A stretch of DNA of 64,000 nucleotides from Rhodocollybia butyracea (Eukaryota; Basidiomycota; Agaricomycetes; Agaricales; Omphalotaceae): contig JADNRY010000021.1 in the NCBI GenBank assembly GCA_015501585.1, forward strand, positions 62,001 through 126,000. Direction: 5' to 3'. Positions 31,664-42,666 of the stretch are shown one piece after another. Numbering within the stretch: the stretch's first letter is position 1; each line of letters begins with the position of its first letter. The notes beneath the pieces are model-generated. The model saw only the letters and a program-made list of their open reading frames with translations. It did not search any database and was not told the DNA's origin. Both the position numbers and the translations under genes were made by a program.

Positions 31664-31827
31664 TTGCCAAGTTGTAGTAATAGAATACTCCTATTATTAT
31701 CTATTATACCTTTAGAACAGATTTATATACCATAATAGATCGTTCTTCGGTTCTCTTTTCATCTGCCCAAATTACCGAGGCTTGTGGGTGTCGGGATAAA
31801 GCTGCAGATATTGTTAAAACTTATGAA

Positions 31828-34391
31828 CTAAACAAAAGGAGCAACTTCACCGACCTTGGTTGGATTGCATAAATTCATTGGATCGACAGCTTTCTTTATA
31901 GTCTTCATTAACTCGACTGTCCCTTCTCCTAACTCTTCCACCAGATATTCTTTCTTTCCAATACCGACGCCATGTTCCCCAGTACAGGTCCCATCGAGGG
32001 CAAGCGCGCGATAGACCAGTCTGCGTACAGCGTCAGCCACTTTCGCAAGTTCATCCTCATTGTGGAATAGTATCAGCGCATGAAAGTTTCCATCGCCGAC
32101 ATGGCTGCAATGAGCAGTGATTAGTGCTGAAACTCTTGCTTGTATCCAAGATACTCACCCGACTATAGTACCATATAATCCACTCTCAGCCAAATCCTTC
32201 TTGGTCCCTTTCACAAGCTCTGGTAATTTCGAGACTGGTACACTAGAATGAGAGCATGAGTTATTCCCAGTAACACCGAAAAAAAATATACTAACCAAAC
32301 ATCTGTAGTCCAACATCTCGTCCCAGGATGAGCTCCTGAATATCCAAAACGAATTAAATTAAAATTAAAATAAACATCTGGATCCAAGCGTGCGTACCCA
32401 TCGTCGAAGTTAGCGCATATTTCCGATTTTGCCATAAATTCTCTGCTTCCTGGTCAGTACTAGCAAATTCAAATTTGTCACTTCCGTGTTTCTTGACTAT
32501 AGTTTGGACGGATTTGGCAGCGAGCTTGATTGAGGCGTCGTCGCCTTGGATTTTGAAGAAGAGGGTGTCGCGGATAGGGAGCGGTTTGGTGGTGGTGCTT
32601 CCGGCGATGTTGATCGCTTCCATCACTAGCACAATGAGTGAGCTCGATAGGAAGAGAAAGAAGAAACAGAAGCATACTGTTATCGTCAAGGAGTTCGACG
32701 CATTCTACAAAAGTGATATTACAACCAGTGAGCCAACTTCATAAAGGTTCTACTCATGATAAGTATACGCACGTATATGAGGCCCATACGGACTATTTAG
32801 TACTTCCTGAACGGCATTAACAGCCTGTTCAACGTTCTTGAACTGGGCCATGGCCACTTTTGTTGGTAAGACGGGTGCCAGACGCAGGGTGGCTTTTGAC
32901 ATTCATCGTGAGTGATATGGGGAGACGTGTAGGTATAGTTCGATGCACACCTTCTGTTACGATACCCAACGTGCCTTCAGCACCAATGAAAAGTTTCGTA
33001 GTGTCAAATCCGGCAGAGGATTTGCGTGCACGTCTTCGTGTTTTGATGACTTCACCGTTGGGAAGGACTACGGTCTGCCACAGACGGACGTTGGCGCGTT
33101 GGAAGAAGCTTGATAAGTAGACAACTTACCAAGTTTAAAAACCATTCAGCTCTGGCGGTACCATATCTTACCGCGTTCGTTCCAGAGCAGCCAGTCCCAA
33201 TCATTCCACCAATGGTCTATATGCGCTTAATTACAGACAAGGATAATAAGTTGAGAGAGCTCACAGCACCGGGGCCTGGGTCAATCTGTATATAAAGAGT
33301 TGAGACGTTGGTTTGCATGCTGAGATACTCGAGGGCTCACAGGAAAAAACAACGGAATCCCTCTTTCCTCGAGCTCCATGTTGATATCTTCCCATCGCGC
33401 TCCGGATTGACAAATGAGGTCGGAATCTTCCTCTGTACAGGTAGTTGGTGATATGGAACGATATTACACAAGAAAGGCCCTACCGTGTATTTCCAGAATC
33501 TTATCCATGCCTGATATGTCAATGCAGATGCTTCCTGGAAGGACCTACGAGCCATAGGATTGGATTGCTCCCGATTCATCATCGTAAGAATATAATCTGC
33601 ACATACCCCCGAATAATGACCTTCAAGACTGGTTCCACCACTAAATACTAACTAGATATTGATATGGGAGTCCAGGGCCGGATAACACCACACTCACCGA
33701 CCATCGGCATCCTACATTCTGACGCGATTTTAACGATAGTGACGACATCTTCAGTGCTGGAAGGGTGAACCTGTATAATCAACATAGCGTGAACTGCCGG
33801 ATCATAAATGGAAGTACAAAGCACGCAACGACAACAGCATGTGGCGAAGCAGGATGATATGAGTTTTCCGATGCGCCGTGTTCAACCAGAAGGTCTGGAT
33901 TGGTCGAAACACGGTCCTCCTCTGGGAATGCTTGTTTCAATTTTTCGATAGCGACTTTGATTTCTCTGGGGGATGCGTATCCTGTGTCTTTGGGCTAAGC
34001 GTGCATACATCGGTAAACGGGCTGGGAAAAGTCAATAATCGACACGTACAAACCAAAGCGAATCGACATAATTTGTCGCAGTTACAATGCCTACCGCATA
34101 TATCGCTGACTGGGAGACATAAGATTACACAGAGTGAGGTTTATTAGAGTTTGGACAGACCTGAACCAATGCTCTTGTCTTCCATGACCCAGGAAATGAG
34201 CTTGACCATGGAGAATAACGAACGAAAGCGAGAATTTTTGACGCTGTACCTTGTGCTGGACGGGGAGGAGGCGAATACGAAGTTCTCGAAGCCTGAGAAT
34301 GTCGGGGAAGTATGGGATCTTTCTTGGTGGACAGGTTCCTGATTTGCTTGTTGGCAAACCAGCGTCGCAGTGGCCGCAATGATGAGTACAT
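31828..34391 (-). CDS. DLD1: D-lactate dehydrogenase (cytochrome), mitochondrial
   Basis: An FAD-linked oxidase that converts D-lactate to pyruvate and passes electrons to cytochrome c in mitochondria. The start ATG is at 34391; the first residues ([20 protein letters not shown]) look like a presequence. Motifs read across many short exons: PPPRPAQ-like N-terminus, [54 protein letters not shown] (FAD domain), and C-terminal [12 protein letters not shown] and [17 protein letters not shown]. The stop follows GEVAPFV. I followed the frame over all visible exons and saw no break. Divergent from the small gene at 34485 (93 bp apart). Confidence 0.88.
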
Positions 34392-34484
34392 GGTCGTGGA
34401 AGGAAGACCGCGGCTTTGGGATTTCACATCAATTTATTCACATGACTCTAACCCCGACTCTAACCAGTACTACTACCACTAAGT
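34392..34484. promoter_or_regulatory. short divergent promoter, DLD1 / 34485 gene
   Basis: Only 93 bp separate the two start codons, so core promoter elements must be shared or overlap. The spacer includes CTCTAACCCCGACTCTAACC, a small direct repeat. Confidence 0.4.
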
Positions 34485-34901
34485 ATGGTCTACAAACGCT
34501 ATTCTCGCAGGATTGTTATTATCCCAAGCATTTTTCTCATTATCCTCTGCATCCAACACATGTACATGTTCTTCGCCAATGCTCACAAGCACAAACATCA
34601 GATGCAGCACCGAATTCTTGGCCAGTGGAAGGACATTCGACGCGACTTAGGACTGCCTAGTCTACCAGACGAAATTGCTCAAAGCCATATAGCTATATCA
34701 TCATTATCCGATACCTCCCATCCGTTCTCGCGCTTTTTCAATCTTTCAAAACGTAGCAACGCGTACGCTAGCGTGGCGCCAGAGCTGTTCTTCGCTCCAG
34801 ACGCGTTAGAGGAGCCGGAGATTTCGTACAAGGAGCTAAAGAGGTCCCTTGCGAAGATAGTTCAGGGCGAGCACGGAAGGAAACGGAAGAGTAGTACTTA
34901 G
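34485..34901 (+). CDS. small single-pass membrane protein, unknown
   Basis: A single exon of 138 aa. After a basic start (MVYKRYSRRIV) comes one hydrophobic helix (VIIPSIFLIILCIQHMYMFF), then a hydrophilic tail rich in Lys/Arg at the end (HGRKRKSST). Size, one TM near the N-terminus and gene position beside a mitochondrial enzyme allow an inner-membrane assembly factor, but nothing specific is recognised. Confidence 0.6.
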   Translation: MVYKRYSRRIVIIPSIFLIILCIQHMYMFFANAHKHKHQMQHRILGQWKDIRRDLGLPSLPDEIAQSHIAISSLSDTSHPFSRFFNLSKRSNAYASVAPELFFAPDALEEPEISYKELKRSLAKIVQGEHGRKRKSST

Positions 34902-35330
34902 CAAGTCGAATGGGGAGATGACGGTTTAACGGCTTGAACCCTACGGATGTTTTCTTTAATCGACCTGTAAATTGTGTTTGTACTCTATCGCATCTCGCCT
35001 TATCCTCCACCGGTCTATCCACGCTGAAACTCACGAATGCAAGTCACTCAAGTTGTGAAACCTTCCCGTACGCACTTTTTCGAAACACGTATTTTTCACG
35101 TTCCGACACGATATCATACGCTTCATTCATGAATATTGAAGCCTAATTATTGTAAAATACCTACATTATTACACAAATGTACCCTATGTTCAGCCTATAT
35201 TACACGTTTGATTACTTGCGATACAACGACAATGCAAAAGGAAAAAAGAAAAAATGCAAAAATGACAGATACCTATAATGATACTCGCCTTATGAGAGCT
35301 AGACCCCATGAATCCCGTAAAACTGAGAAC

Positions 35331-37532
35331 CTACACCCATCCTTCTTGGCAGGTCTTATCTGGACGCCTCGAATTCCGTCCTTTACAATCAAGTCTTCCA
35401 CAATCCCGACACGCATTCGTGCAAAACGTTCTTCCACCCTTGCCTTTACACTGCGTCATGCCACATTTGGAACAGTGTCGCGGGTTACGCTGACGTTGTG
35501 GACGCTGGCCGTTGATAAACGATGTGGTCTGCTGGGTTTGGGTTAGAACAGTAGGGGTGGGAGCAGAAGTGTTTGCGGCAGAAATTGTCGGAAGAGGAGG
35601 GGCGGCTGCAATAGATTGGGTTGTGGACGAGGACACAACGGGCGCGGTTCCCGTTAATTGTTGTTGAAGTGTCATATCCGTTGGTGAAGGAGTGGAATGA
35701 AGGTTTTCGTTCACGTTCAAGTGACCGCTACCGTTGGTATCATACCGATGGATATGATGAGAAACCATTCCCAGGCTCGAAGCTATAATCTCATGGGCAG
35801 CAGCGGATCCAGGCGAGTTCATGACCAAACCGGGATGGTTTTGCTGAAATGGATGGATTTGTATCTGTGGTAGCGATTGGGATTGCGGTTCAGAATGTTG
35901 TATTTGTATCTGCGGTACTGGTAAGGGCTGTGAATGCGTATGTTGGATTTGCTGGTGCTTCTGGGAATGCCGTGGTTGCTCCTGCACTGTATAATCCGTC
36001 ACAGGATAAGCGTAATTACGTCTCTCAACCGTGTTCATGACATTCGAAGACGAACGCTGTTGTACCCGGGATAAAGGGGTAGCAGTAGAAGAGGGCTGAG
36101 TCGCAGAGGATGATGAAGGGATCGTAGAATGCGTCAGGACCGGGGTAACAGATGGCGATAGCTGGGAGGATGTTGTCGACGGTGTATGTGCGTGATGACT
36201 CGGGCTAAGCCTAGTATGATCATTCAAACCAAGACTCTCAGAGATTGCACCGAAGCTGGATGGTGAGGGCTGAGGTTGTACCTGGGCGGCAGATACAGCG
36301 CTATGCAATACAGAATCAACACTGCTTTCAGATAGCGTCGGCGTTGGAGTCGGTATAGGGTTAGGCCCAGTGCCTCTGGAAGGGTAATCGTACGGGGTGA
36401 AACGATATGAACCCGAATTAAAAGACGTAGGTTGGTTCTGGTTGTTGGACTGGCTTTGTGTATACGAAGCGTACAGCGACGATGTGGACGGCGAGATGGG
36501 ATTCACGTTCTGGGTCTCAACCGGAGCTAGGCGCTGAGATTCATCATTCTCGACAGTGGTGACAGAGCTTGCCGTCCAAGCATTACTATAGGCGTCCATG
36601 AAGTCTCTGTCGGGGCTAGGTGCCTTGAGTTGATCTGACTCCACCACCTGCAAAGGTTCCAAGCCTTTCTGAGTATCTCTGAGAAGTCTCACTATCGTTT
36701 CCTTCTTCAAATCAGCCCTCACACAACCTAGCACCAAATTCCACAATGTCTTGCTCACTCCGGCAGGTTTCCAACACCATGCATTCTCGTCACTACCCAC
36801 ATCTTCGTTGGCATGCACGAACTTGATTGGAAGCTCATCGCGCAACTTCGAAGGAAGTGCACGGAGAATAGACGCGTCGGTGGAGGCAAAACTCTTCTTC
36901 TCGGTCTTGCATACGTATTCGGCACCTATGACGAAAAACTCGCGCTCAACGTCGAAGACCTTGAGGGGACCACTTTGAATCCTGCCCTGGTTATGTAGCG
37001 GTGCTGAACAAGACGGACAAGCGATACCATTGAACACAAGTGGCTGTGGATCCCAGTAAAAGAACTTGTGGTCAGACAATGTCCTAGCAGAGGCAGAGGC
37101 TGTCAGCGAAAAATACCCGGGTGAGGTGGGTAACCAAAATGTTTTCAGAATCGAGTACAACGTGGGCAGATTCTGATTATGTGCTGAAGTTGGGGCAAGC
37201 GAGTTTAAATGCGACTTGAATGCCTCTGCCGCAGATGGTCCACTTGATGTTGGAGGTGGAAGACTAGAAAGCGCAGAGATGAGCGAAGACAAAAAGTCGT
37301 CTGGTTCATTCTGCGAAAGTTCGGTCCAATCATCTTTGGGCGCTGAACTATCTCGTTTAGGTCGAACTAGAACTGATCCAGAGGGAAGTCCATCTCGTCG
37401 AGGACGCCCCACTGGTCTCTTGGGTGTCAACAACTGTTCCTTGACCTTTTTCCCGCTTCCTTTGGGTCGTCCAGGCCGGCGTTTCTTATGATTCGTATCG
37501 TGCAGATACGAGTCTGGAGTGGTAATGTTCAT
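35331..37532 (-). CDS. AT-hook protein with C-terminal Cys-rich domain
   Basis: A single exon of 733 aa with ATG at 37532. The N-terminus has two AT-hook-like motifs (RRPGRPKGSGKK, RPVGRPRRDG), indicating binding to AT-rich DNA. Residues about 130-260 form a conserved-looking globular block with CPSC and WCWKPAGVSKTLWNLVLGC, similar in style to basidiomycete uncharacterised (DUF6729-like) proteins; this name is tentative. A long Ser/Gln/Pro-rich region follows, typical of transcription factors. The last 50 residues have nine Cys (HCSKCGMTQCKGKGG, FCTNACRDCGRLDCKG), a possible zinc-binding module. Likely a nuclear regulator (inference). Confidence 0.7.
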   Translation of the reverse strand: MNITTPDSYLHDTNHKKRRPGRPKGSGKKVKEQLLTPKRPVGRPRRDGLPSGSVLVRPKRDSSAPKDDWTELSQNEPDDFLSSLISALSSLPPPTSSGPSAAEAFKSHLNSLAPTSAHNQNLPTLYSILKTFWLPTSPGYFSLTASASARTLSDHKFFYWDPQPLVFNGIACPSCSAPLHNQGRIQSGPLKVFDVEREFFVIGAEYVCKTEKKSFASTDASILRALPSKLRDELPIKFVHANEDVGSDENAWCWKPAGVSKTLWNLVLGCVRADLKKETIVRLLRDTQKGLEPLQVVESDQLKAPSPDRDFMDAYSNAWTASSVTTVENDESQRLAPVETQNVNPISPSTSSLYASYTQSQSNNQNQPTSFNSGSYRFTPYDYPSRGTGPNPIPTPTPTLSESSVDSVLHSAVSAAQVQPQPSPSSFGAISESLGLNDHTRLSPSHHAHTPSTTSSQLSPSVTPVLTHSTIPSSSSATQPSSTATPLSRVQQRSSSNVMNTVERRNYAYPVTDYTVQEQPRHSQKHQQIQHTHSQPLPVPQIQIQHSEPQSQSLPQIQIHPFQQNHPGLVMNSPGSAAAHEIIASSLGMVSHHIHRYDTNGSGHLNVNENLHSTPSPTDMTLQQQLTGTAPVVSSSTTQSIAAAPPLPTISAANTSAPTPTVLTQTQQTTSFINGQRPQRQRNPRHCSKCGMTQCKGKGGRTFCTNACRDCGRLDCKGRNSRRPDKTCQEGWV

Positions 37533-38764
37533 AAGATAACTAAGACCGTAAGTCTGCTATGTGCTATGTTTGGTAATTTCGAGAGATTATTTTGCCTACC
37601 TTCCTGTTCCGGTGCAATTTCTGTCCGGCTACAGAGAAAGGGATTTAAAATCCGGGAAACGAGTGGCTCAGAACCAGCCTCACTGGGTAGGTTGACGGAG
37701 AGAAGAGAAAAGAAATTGGCGGGCCAATAACAAACCCGAGATAACCCAAATTAGGCAATCCGTTTAGCGCTCAAGCGCTCCTTAGACGCTGATCGAGTAT
37801 TATGTAAACTATACTTAGCGCGCCGAAGCCTCTGCCGCGGAATTGCCTCATTTCCCACAGCGCACGGACCATCGCAAAAAAGACTCAATAGCCCTCATTG
37901 TTTGGTTGCTTACCTATCCCTCCTCTGTTTCATCTTCCATGTTTTGTCACTTGGTTGTTTCTCTTTATCCCCCTTCTAGTGATTAAATGATAGCTCTACT
38001 TCTCAGTCCACAAGGACCGCATTATTATCAAAGGTGTGTTTCTAGCCCTTTTCGATGCTCCACTTTTTTTCTTATTTTTTCTCAGTGAAGATCTTCTGTA
38101 GTCTTCATAAGTAGCCCTGAGCTGTAATATGTGAGCATGTCTTTCAAACTTTGGTGTCGACACTCAAGCTAACGCTTTTTGTTGTTGCTCAGGTCATGCG
38201 AATTATACTCCATCAATCTTCTTCCTCAACGCCTGCGTTCTTGCTCACCGGCACCACCCGTGTCCTCACACCTACTCTGCTCAGCACCGTTGTCACCGGC
38301 TCGTCACTCGTTCGTCATCGGGCTTTTCGGTTTCCCTGTCCCCATGGCCATCGACCCCGTGCCAACCCAGTATTGTAAAGTTCCCGAGTAACCGCAGCAC
38401 GCGTTCCACGCTCCCGAGCAGTTCCCGAGTAACTCCCAGCCTTATTGTCCCTGCGACCGCCGACATCGGCATCTAGGAATTTCGCCAAATTGGAAGCAAC
38501 AGACGACACGCAAAGCAAGTGAGAGTGGGAAGGACTTGAAAATATATCCAATCCAAGATGTGGGACTGGATATCTTTTGAGAAAAAGATTACTATCGGTG
38601 TGGGCTATCTTAAGAAATGTGGTCTTCACCGGATGCCGAATTTCGGCAACGGAACCCAGGCTCGTGGGATTTTTCTGATCTTGTGATACTTGCACTTCCT
38701 TTCAAGCTCATTTATTTTCTGTACGGACTTGCACGTCTTCGATCTTTGAGACAAGACTTGAACA
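37533..38764. other. intergenic, no gene seen
   Basis: Divergent promoter space between the AT-hook gene and the copper transporter. Short open frames near 38150-38390 show no family pattern. Confidence 0.5.
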
Positions 38765-39545
38765 ATGAAGTTTTCTCAATCTCGCTACCTCGCTCTCCTC
38801 ACCGCGTCCTCATTAGCTCTGATCCCTCTTGTATTTGCTTCTCCCAATGGATCTTCGTCCAGCTCCAATGTCAATGCTCGAGACAATGGCATGATCATGG
38901 ATATGGACGACGCTATGTCTCTCGCGTCCGGCTCCATGTTAACTTATCTCCATTTTACAATTGGCGACGTCTTGTGGTTCCAGGGCTGGGTACCCCAAAC
39001 ACACGGAGCAATGTTTGGAGCGTGCTTTGGGCTATTTTTGTTGGCGTTAGTGGACCGATGGGTGAATGCTTGTCGGGCTATGATGGAGGTACATTGGGCA
39101 AAGAGGTCGGTTGATTTACCTTCTCTTCTCTACATTTTATAGAGGATGCTAACGAAGGTCTACCACAACAGAGCCCAGATTGCGTACACGAATCAACTCA
39201 ATGCACAAGGAAAGACAGTTCCTTCGCAGACGGTTTCTGGTGTTTTGCTTATGAGACGTGCTCCGGCCTTTATTCCCGCGCATGATATTGTGCGAGGGGT
39301 GATGCATGGTGGACAGGCGGCGTTCACTTTCGCGTTCATGTTAGCTGTTATGTGGGTTTCTTGTTTCCTCGTCTTTATCTCTTGTTTGGTCCCTTGTCTT
39401 GTTCGATGGTTCGTGATGCTAATTGTCTTTTTTCTTGTGCAACAGGACGTTCCAAGTCGGCTTTATCCTCTCGATCGTCATCGGCCTCGGCGTAGGCGAG
39501 ATGTTGTTTGGGAGGTATGCGCATGCTGGCGCTGTGTTGCATTAA
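38765..39545 (+). CDS. CTR-family copper transporter
   Basis: Three exons (38765-39105, 39172-39351, 39446-39545) encode 206 aa. It starts with a hydrophobic signal (MKFSQSRYLALLTASSLALI) and a short Met-rich patch (NGMIMDMDDAM) that would bind Cu(I). TM1 (MFGACFGLFLLALVD) is followed by a cytosolic loop. TM2 has HGGQAAFTFAFMLAVM and TM3 has the GLGVGEML helix-packing motif; it ends FGRYAHAGAVLH. An alternative acceptor at 39591 would extend the tail, but the unspliced end fits the family better. Trimeric high-affinity Cu(I) uptake. The metalloreductase lies 591 bp downstream. Confidence 0.85.
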
Positions 39546-40136
39546 TTGCTATTTTTTTTTGTCTATAACCCCTCGTCCTTTGTATTGTAGGAGGATGGTG
39601 TATGTGATAGACAAGATGAAGATGACCATGATGACCAATGTACTCTATCTAGGATCGATATACTTACAAAAAAAAACGGATTGCAGCGTTACTACCAGCC
39701 ACAAGTTTTCTAGTTTACCGGAGTCATTTCAATTTTTTTTCGGCATGGAATAAAAAACTTTTCACCATCCAAATCCGGTCTCGGCGTTTATCAGAATGCG
39801 TTTCCATTCCTGGCTCACACTTCCAAATTCCACCGTGTATCCTTTCCGCATATTCTCATACTATCACCGAATCGCCTGATTCACTGCTGTGTTGGCATCT
39901 GGTTTTTGCTGGTCTATAATTGACTACAGGACAGAGTAACAAGGAAAAGAGGTTATTATTATCCGCTCTTGCTGTCTTATTACTTCTTCGTACTTTTGGA
40001 TTGAGGCTCCTCTCTTTCCCTCTCTTGTACGACGACTACGTCCACGAAGACTAGTTGATAAGTCCCGATCACCTTGGGCACGTCCACGAACACTAAGATC
40101 AGGACTTCGACGCTTGGACAAGTATAACGACTTCTG
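39546..40136. other. intergenic between CTR and FRE genes
   Basis: No gene. Contains the near-palindromic repeat CACGAAGACTAG / CACGAACACTAAG around 40050-40095 just upstream of the reductase start. Confidence 0.4.
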
Positions 40137-42512
40137 ATGAGTTTCGGAACAGCACCCACGGTCCCTACTGCGTTGCAGGTGTACAAGTAAGTCGTGAATC
40201 ACTATCTTGCTGCACATGAAGGATATAATCTCTGATAATCTCCTTTTTATCTATCCACTCCTCCGTCCACTCCTCCGTCCATCTCATTCAGCTCATACCT
40301 AATCGACCCAGAATGGCAAACCAAATTCTCCATCATCTGGGGCTCATGCCTAGGTGTAGCCTTCCTCTTTGCTTCTCCACGTCTAGTAAGAGCTGTTCGT
40401 AGTGGACGGCTGTTTACTGGATTTTGGGGGATTAGAGAGACTTGGGATGGGAGAGGCAGGTATGAAGTGCCGGTCGACAAAGAGAAAGGAACGCGGACGA
40501 AAACGAAGATGAAAACGAGATCTGGACCAACAATATGGGGTAAAATCGATGGAATATCTTCTGCAATTAGTTCATTTTCGTTGTGGACTTTACCTGGATT
40601 GGGACTGAATACTGGACAGAGTGCGTTGTCCATACTTACTTCCGCAGTGCTCCCTGGTTACTGAACTTCACTTGTGTGGTATAGTATTCGTTATCATCGC
40701 GTATCTCCTCATCGTCCTTGTTTGCATCATCATGGGTGCTCAATTGGTGAGCAACTCTAACAGGGGAGGTCAGCATTCGTCTATAGGTTCCCCTTTATTA
40801 TACTGACATCTACTCCGTATACAGGGTTCCTCGCCCTCGCCCAGCTCCCTGTAGTGTTCCTCTTCGGCACCAAAAACTCCATCGTCTCGCTCATCCTTGG
40901 TCCTGGCGGTGGATCTGGGTACGAAAAACTGAACTATATCCACCGCTGGTCTGGTCGATGTCTCTTCCTCGCTGCCGTCCTCCACGGCTCATTGTGGATA
41001 AGAAACCATCTCATATATGATATCCAGATTATCGGCGCCCAGAAAGAGACTAGCGGTGTCGCAGCACTGGGTGTTCTCTGTGGGATCGTACTGACGAGTT
41101 TGAAACCGGTGAGAAAGATGTTTTGGGATTTCTTCTGGGTTGTGCAGTAAGTCGATGTTCCATGTGAACCACTCGTTTCTGGTACTGATTGATTTATCCT
41201 TGAAGTGTCCTGGGATTCGTATCCTTCTTCATCACGATTTGCTACCACTCAATTTATGCTATCCCGTGGATATTCCCTCCGGTGGCATTCTACGCTGCGG
41301 ATTTGCTTATGAGGATGCTCCGCGTCAGGATCAAGGATGCTACCCTGACTTCTGTCGATCATGGTATGACTCTGGTACGTATTCTCTCCCTAGTATTTCC
41401 ATTCGAGCCTTACCTCCCCTCCATAGATCCGTATTCAGGATTGCGACTCCAACTGGCTCGCAGGCCAGCACATCCGTCTTCGAGTCTTCTTCTCAGGCCG
41501 CGTATTTGAAAGTCATCCATTAACAATCATGAACGCGCCTGGAAATATCACCTGTCTCGATTCACCCACCTCGACCGAATCTGGGAGGAGTATCATTTTG
41601 GGTGCACGGGTCAACGGCGATTGGACTCGGGCGTTGAACAAATACGCTGAGTCCGAAGGGAAGATTGTTCAAGCCGGCAGTGCAATGTGGGTTGCCGAGA
41701 AGAAGGCCACTGCCTCTTCCACCTCATCCATAATATCCACCGATGTGCCCCCGACGCTCCCCTCCGTTCCAGTCCAGGTGATGCTCGACGGTCCCTACGG
41801 CGGTTGCTCCCTTGACCTCGGCAGGTACGAAACCGTCCTCCTCATCGCTGGAGGTAGTGGCGCCACATTCACCCTCGGACTCCTTGACGATATCGTCGGT
41901 CGCTGCACCCGTCTTGCCCGCCCTCGAGGAGAAAAAACCCGCCGGATTGAATTTGTGTGGTGTATCCGCTCGTACGGTGGTATCCACTGGTTCTCCTCGG
42001 TCCTCCTACCTATCGCGAACATGGCTGCTGAAAGCACCGATTTGGATCTCCACGTCTCGATTTACGTTACGTGCTTGTGCAATCCTGAAGCGGTACCTGT
42101 GATACCAAATTCGGATGTATTGATGCTTGCGCAACGACCCGCGACTTGGAAGATTTTGGAGGATCTGACGAGAGAGCCGAGGAGGGGTGTGTGTAGTTGT
42201 GGGAATGGGGAATGCGTGTGTGGGAATGCGTGTGCACCTTCGTCGAATTCTTCTACAGATGATTTGGGTGGGGTCACTGAGATACCTAGGAAAAAGTTTA
42301 CGGGTATGCCCCCCGATCCCGAAGCTTGTGCGACCCTTGCAGAGGCCTCTGCGAAACTTCAGTGGGTTGGGCTCGGAGGAGGTGTTGCAGTGTGTGCCAG
42401 TGGCCCTCAGAGTCTGACGAGGGAAGCTTCGAATGCTGTGGCGAAGCTGAGCTTGCTGAGAGGTGTTGAGCTTGGTGGGGTGGGGTTGCATACGGAGGTG
42501 TTTAGTACGTGA
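40137..42512 (+). CDS. ferric/cupric reductase, FRE family
   Basis: Six exons (40137-40186, 40292-40620, 40685-40768, 40825-41146, 41206-41374, 41427-42512) encode 679 aa with all phases closing. A membrane enzyme that passes electrons from NADPH through FAD and two haems to extracellular Fe(III) or Cu(II). Seen: TM1 (FSIIWGSCLGVAFLFA), TM helices with haem-ligand His (YIHRWSGRCLFLAAVLHGSL and VVHVLGFVSFFITICYH), FAD site HPLTIMNAPG, nucleotide-binding GGSGATFTLGLL, and the C-terminal GPQSLTREA. A Cys-rich insertion (GVCSCGNGECVCGNAC) in the NADPH domain is unusual and looks like a metal site. The first exon is only 50 nt. With the CTR gene next door it probably supplies Cu(I) for uptake (inference). 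Confidence 0.88.
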
Positions 42513-42666
42513 GGAATTGGAACCGCTCTCATGATTTGTGTATGCCTACGATATCATCTTACTCTTGTACAAGTACGGCCACGAGAAATTGTACGAACAA
42601 ACGAACTAAAACCAACGAATTTACATCGGTAGGGACTCTCGAGATGAGATACTATTATGTGCCTGT

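Noticed and set aside
38151..38391. Small plus-strand genes upstream of CTR
   Set aside because: Low-complexity Ser/Pro/Leu/Thr frames on both overlapping frames, without intron logic or family pattern.
39591..39753. Extra C-terminal exon of the CTR transporter
   Set aside because: It would add a long non-conserved tail; the unspliced end FGRYAHAGAVLH then TAA matches the family better.
40053..40100. CRISPR-like or iterated repeat (CACGAAGACTAG / CACGAACACTAAG)
   Set aside because: Only two imperfect units; could be a small regulatory repeat but not an array.
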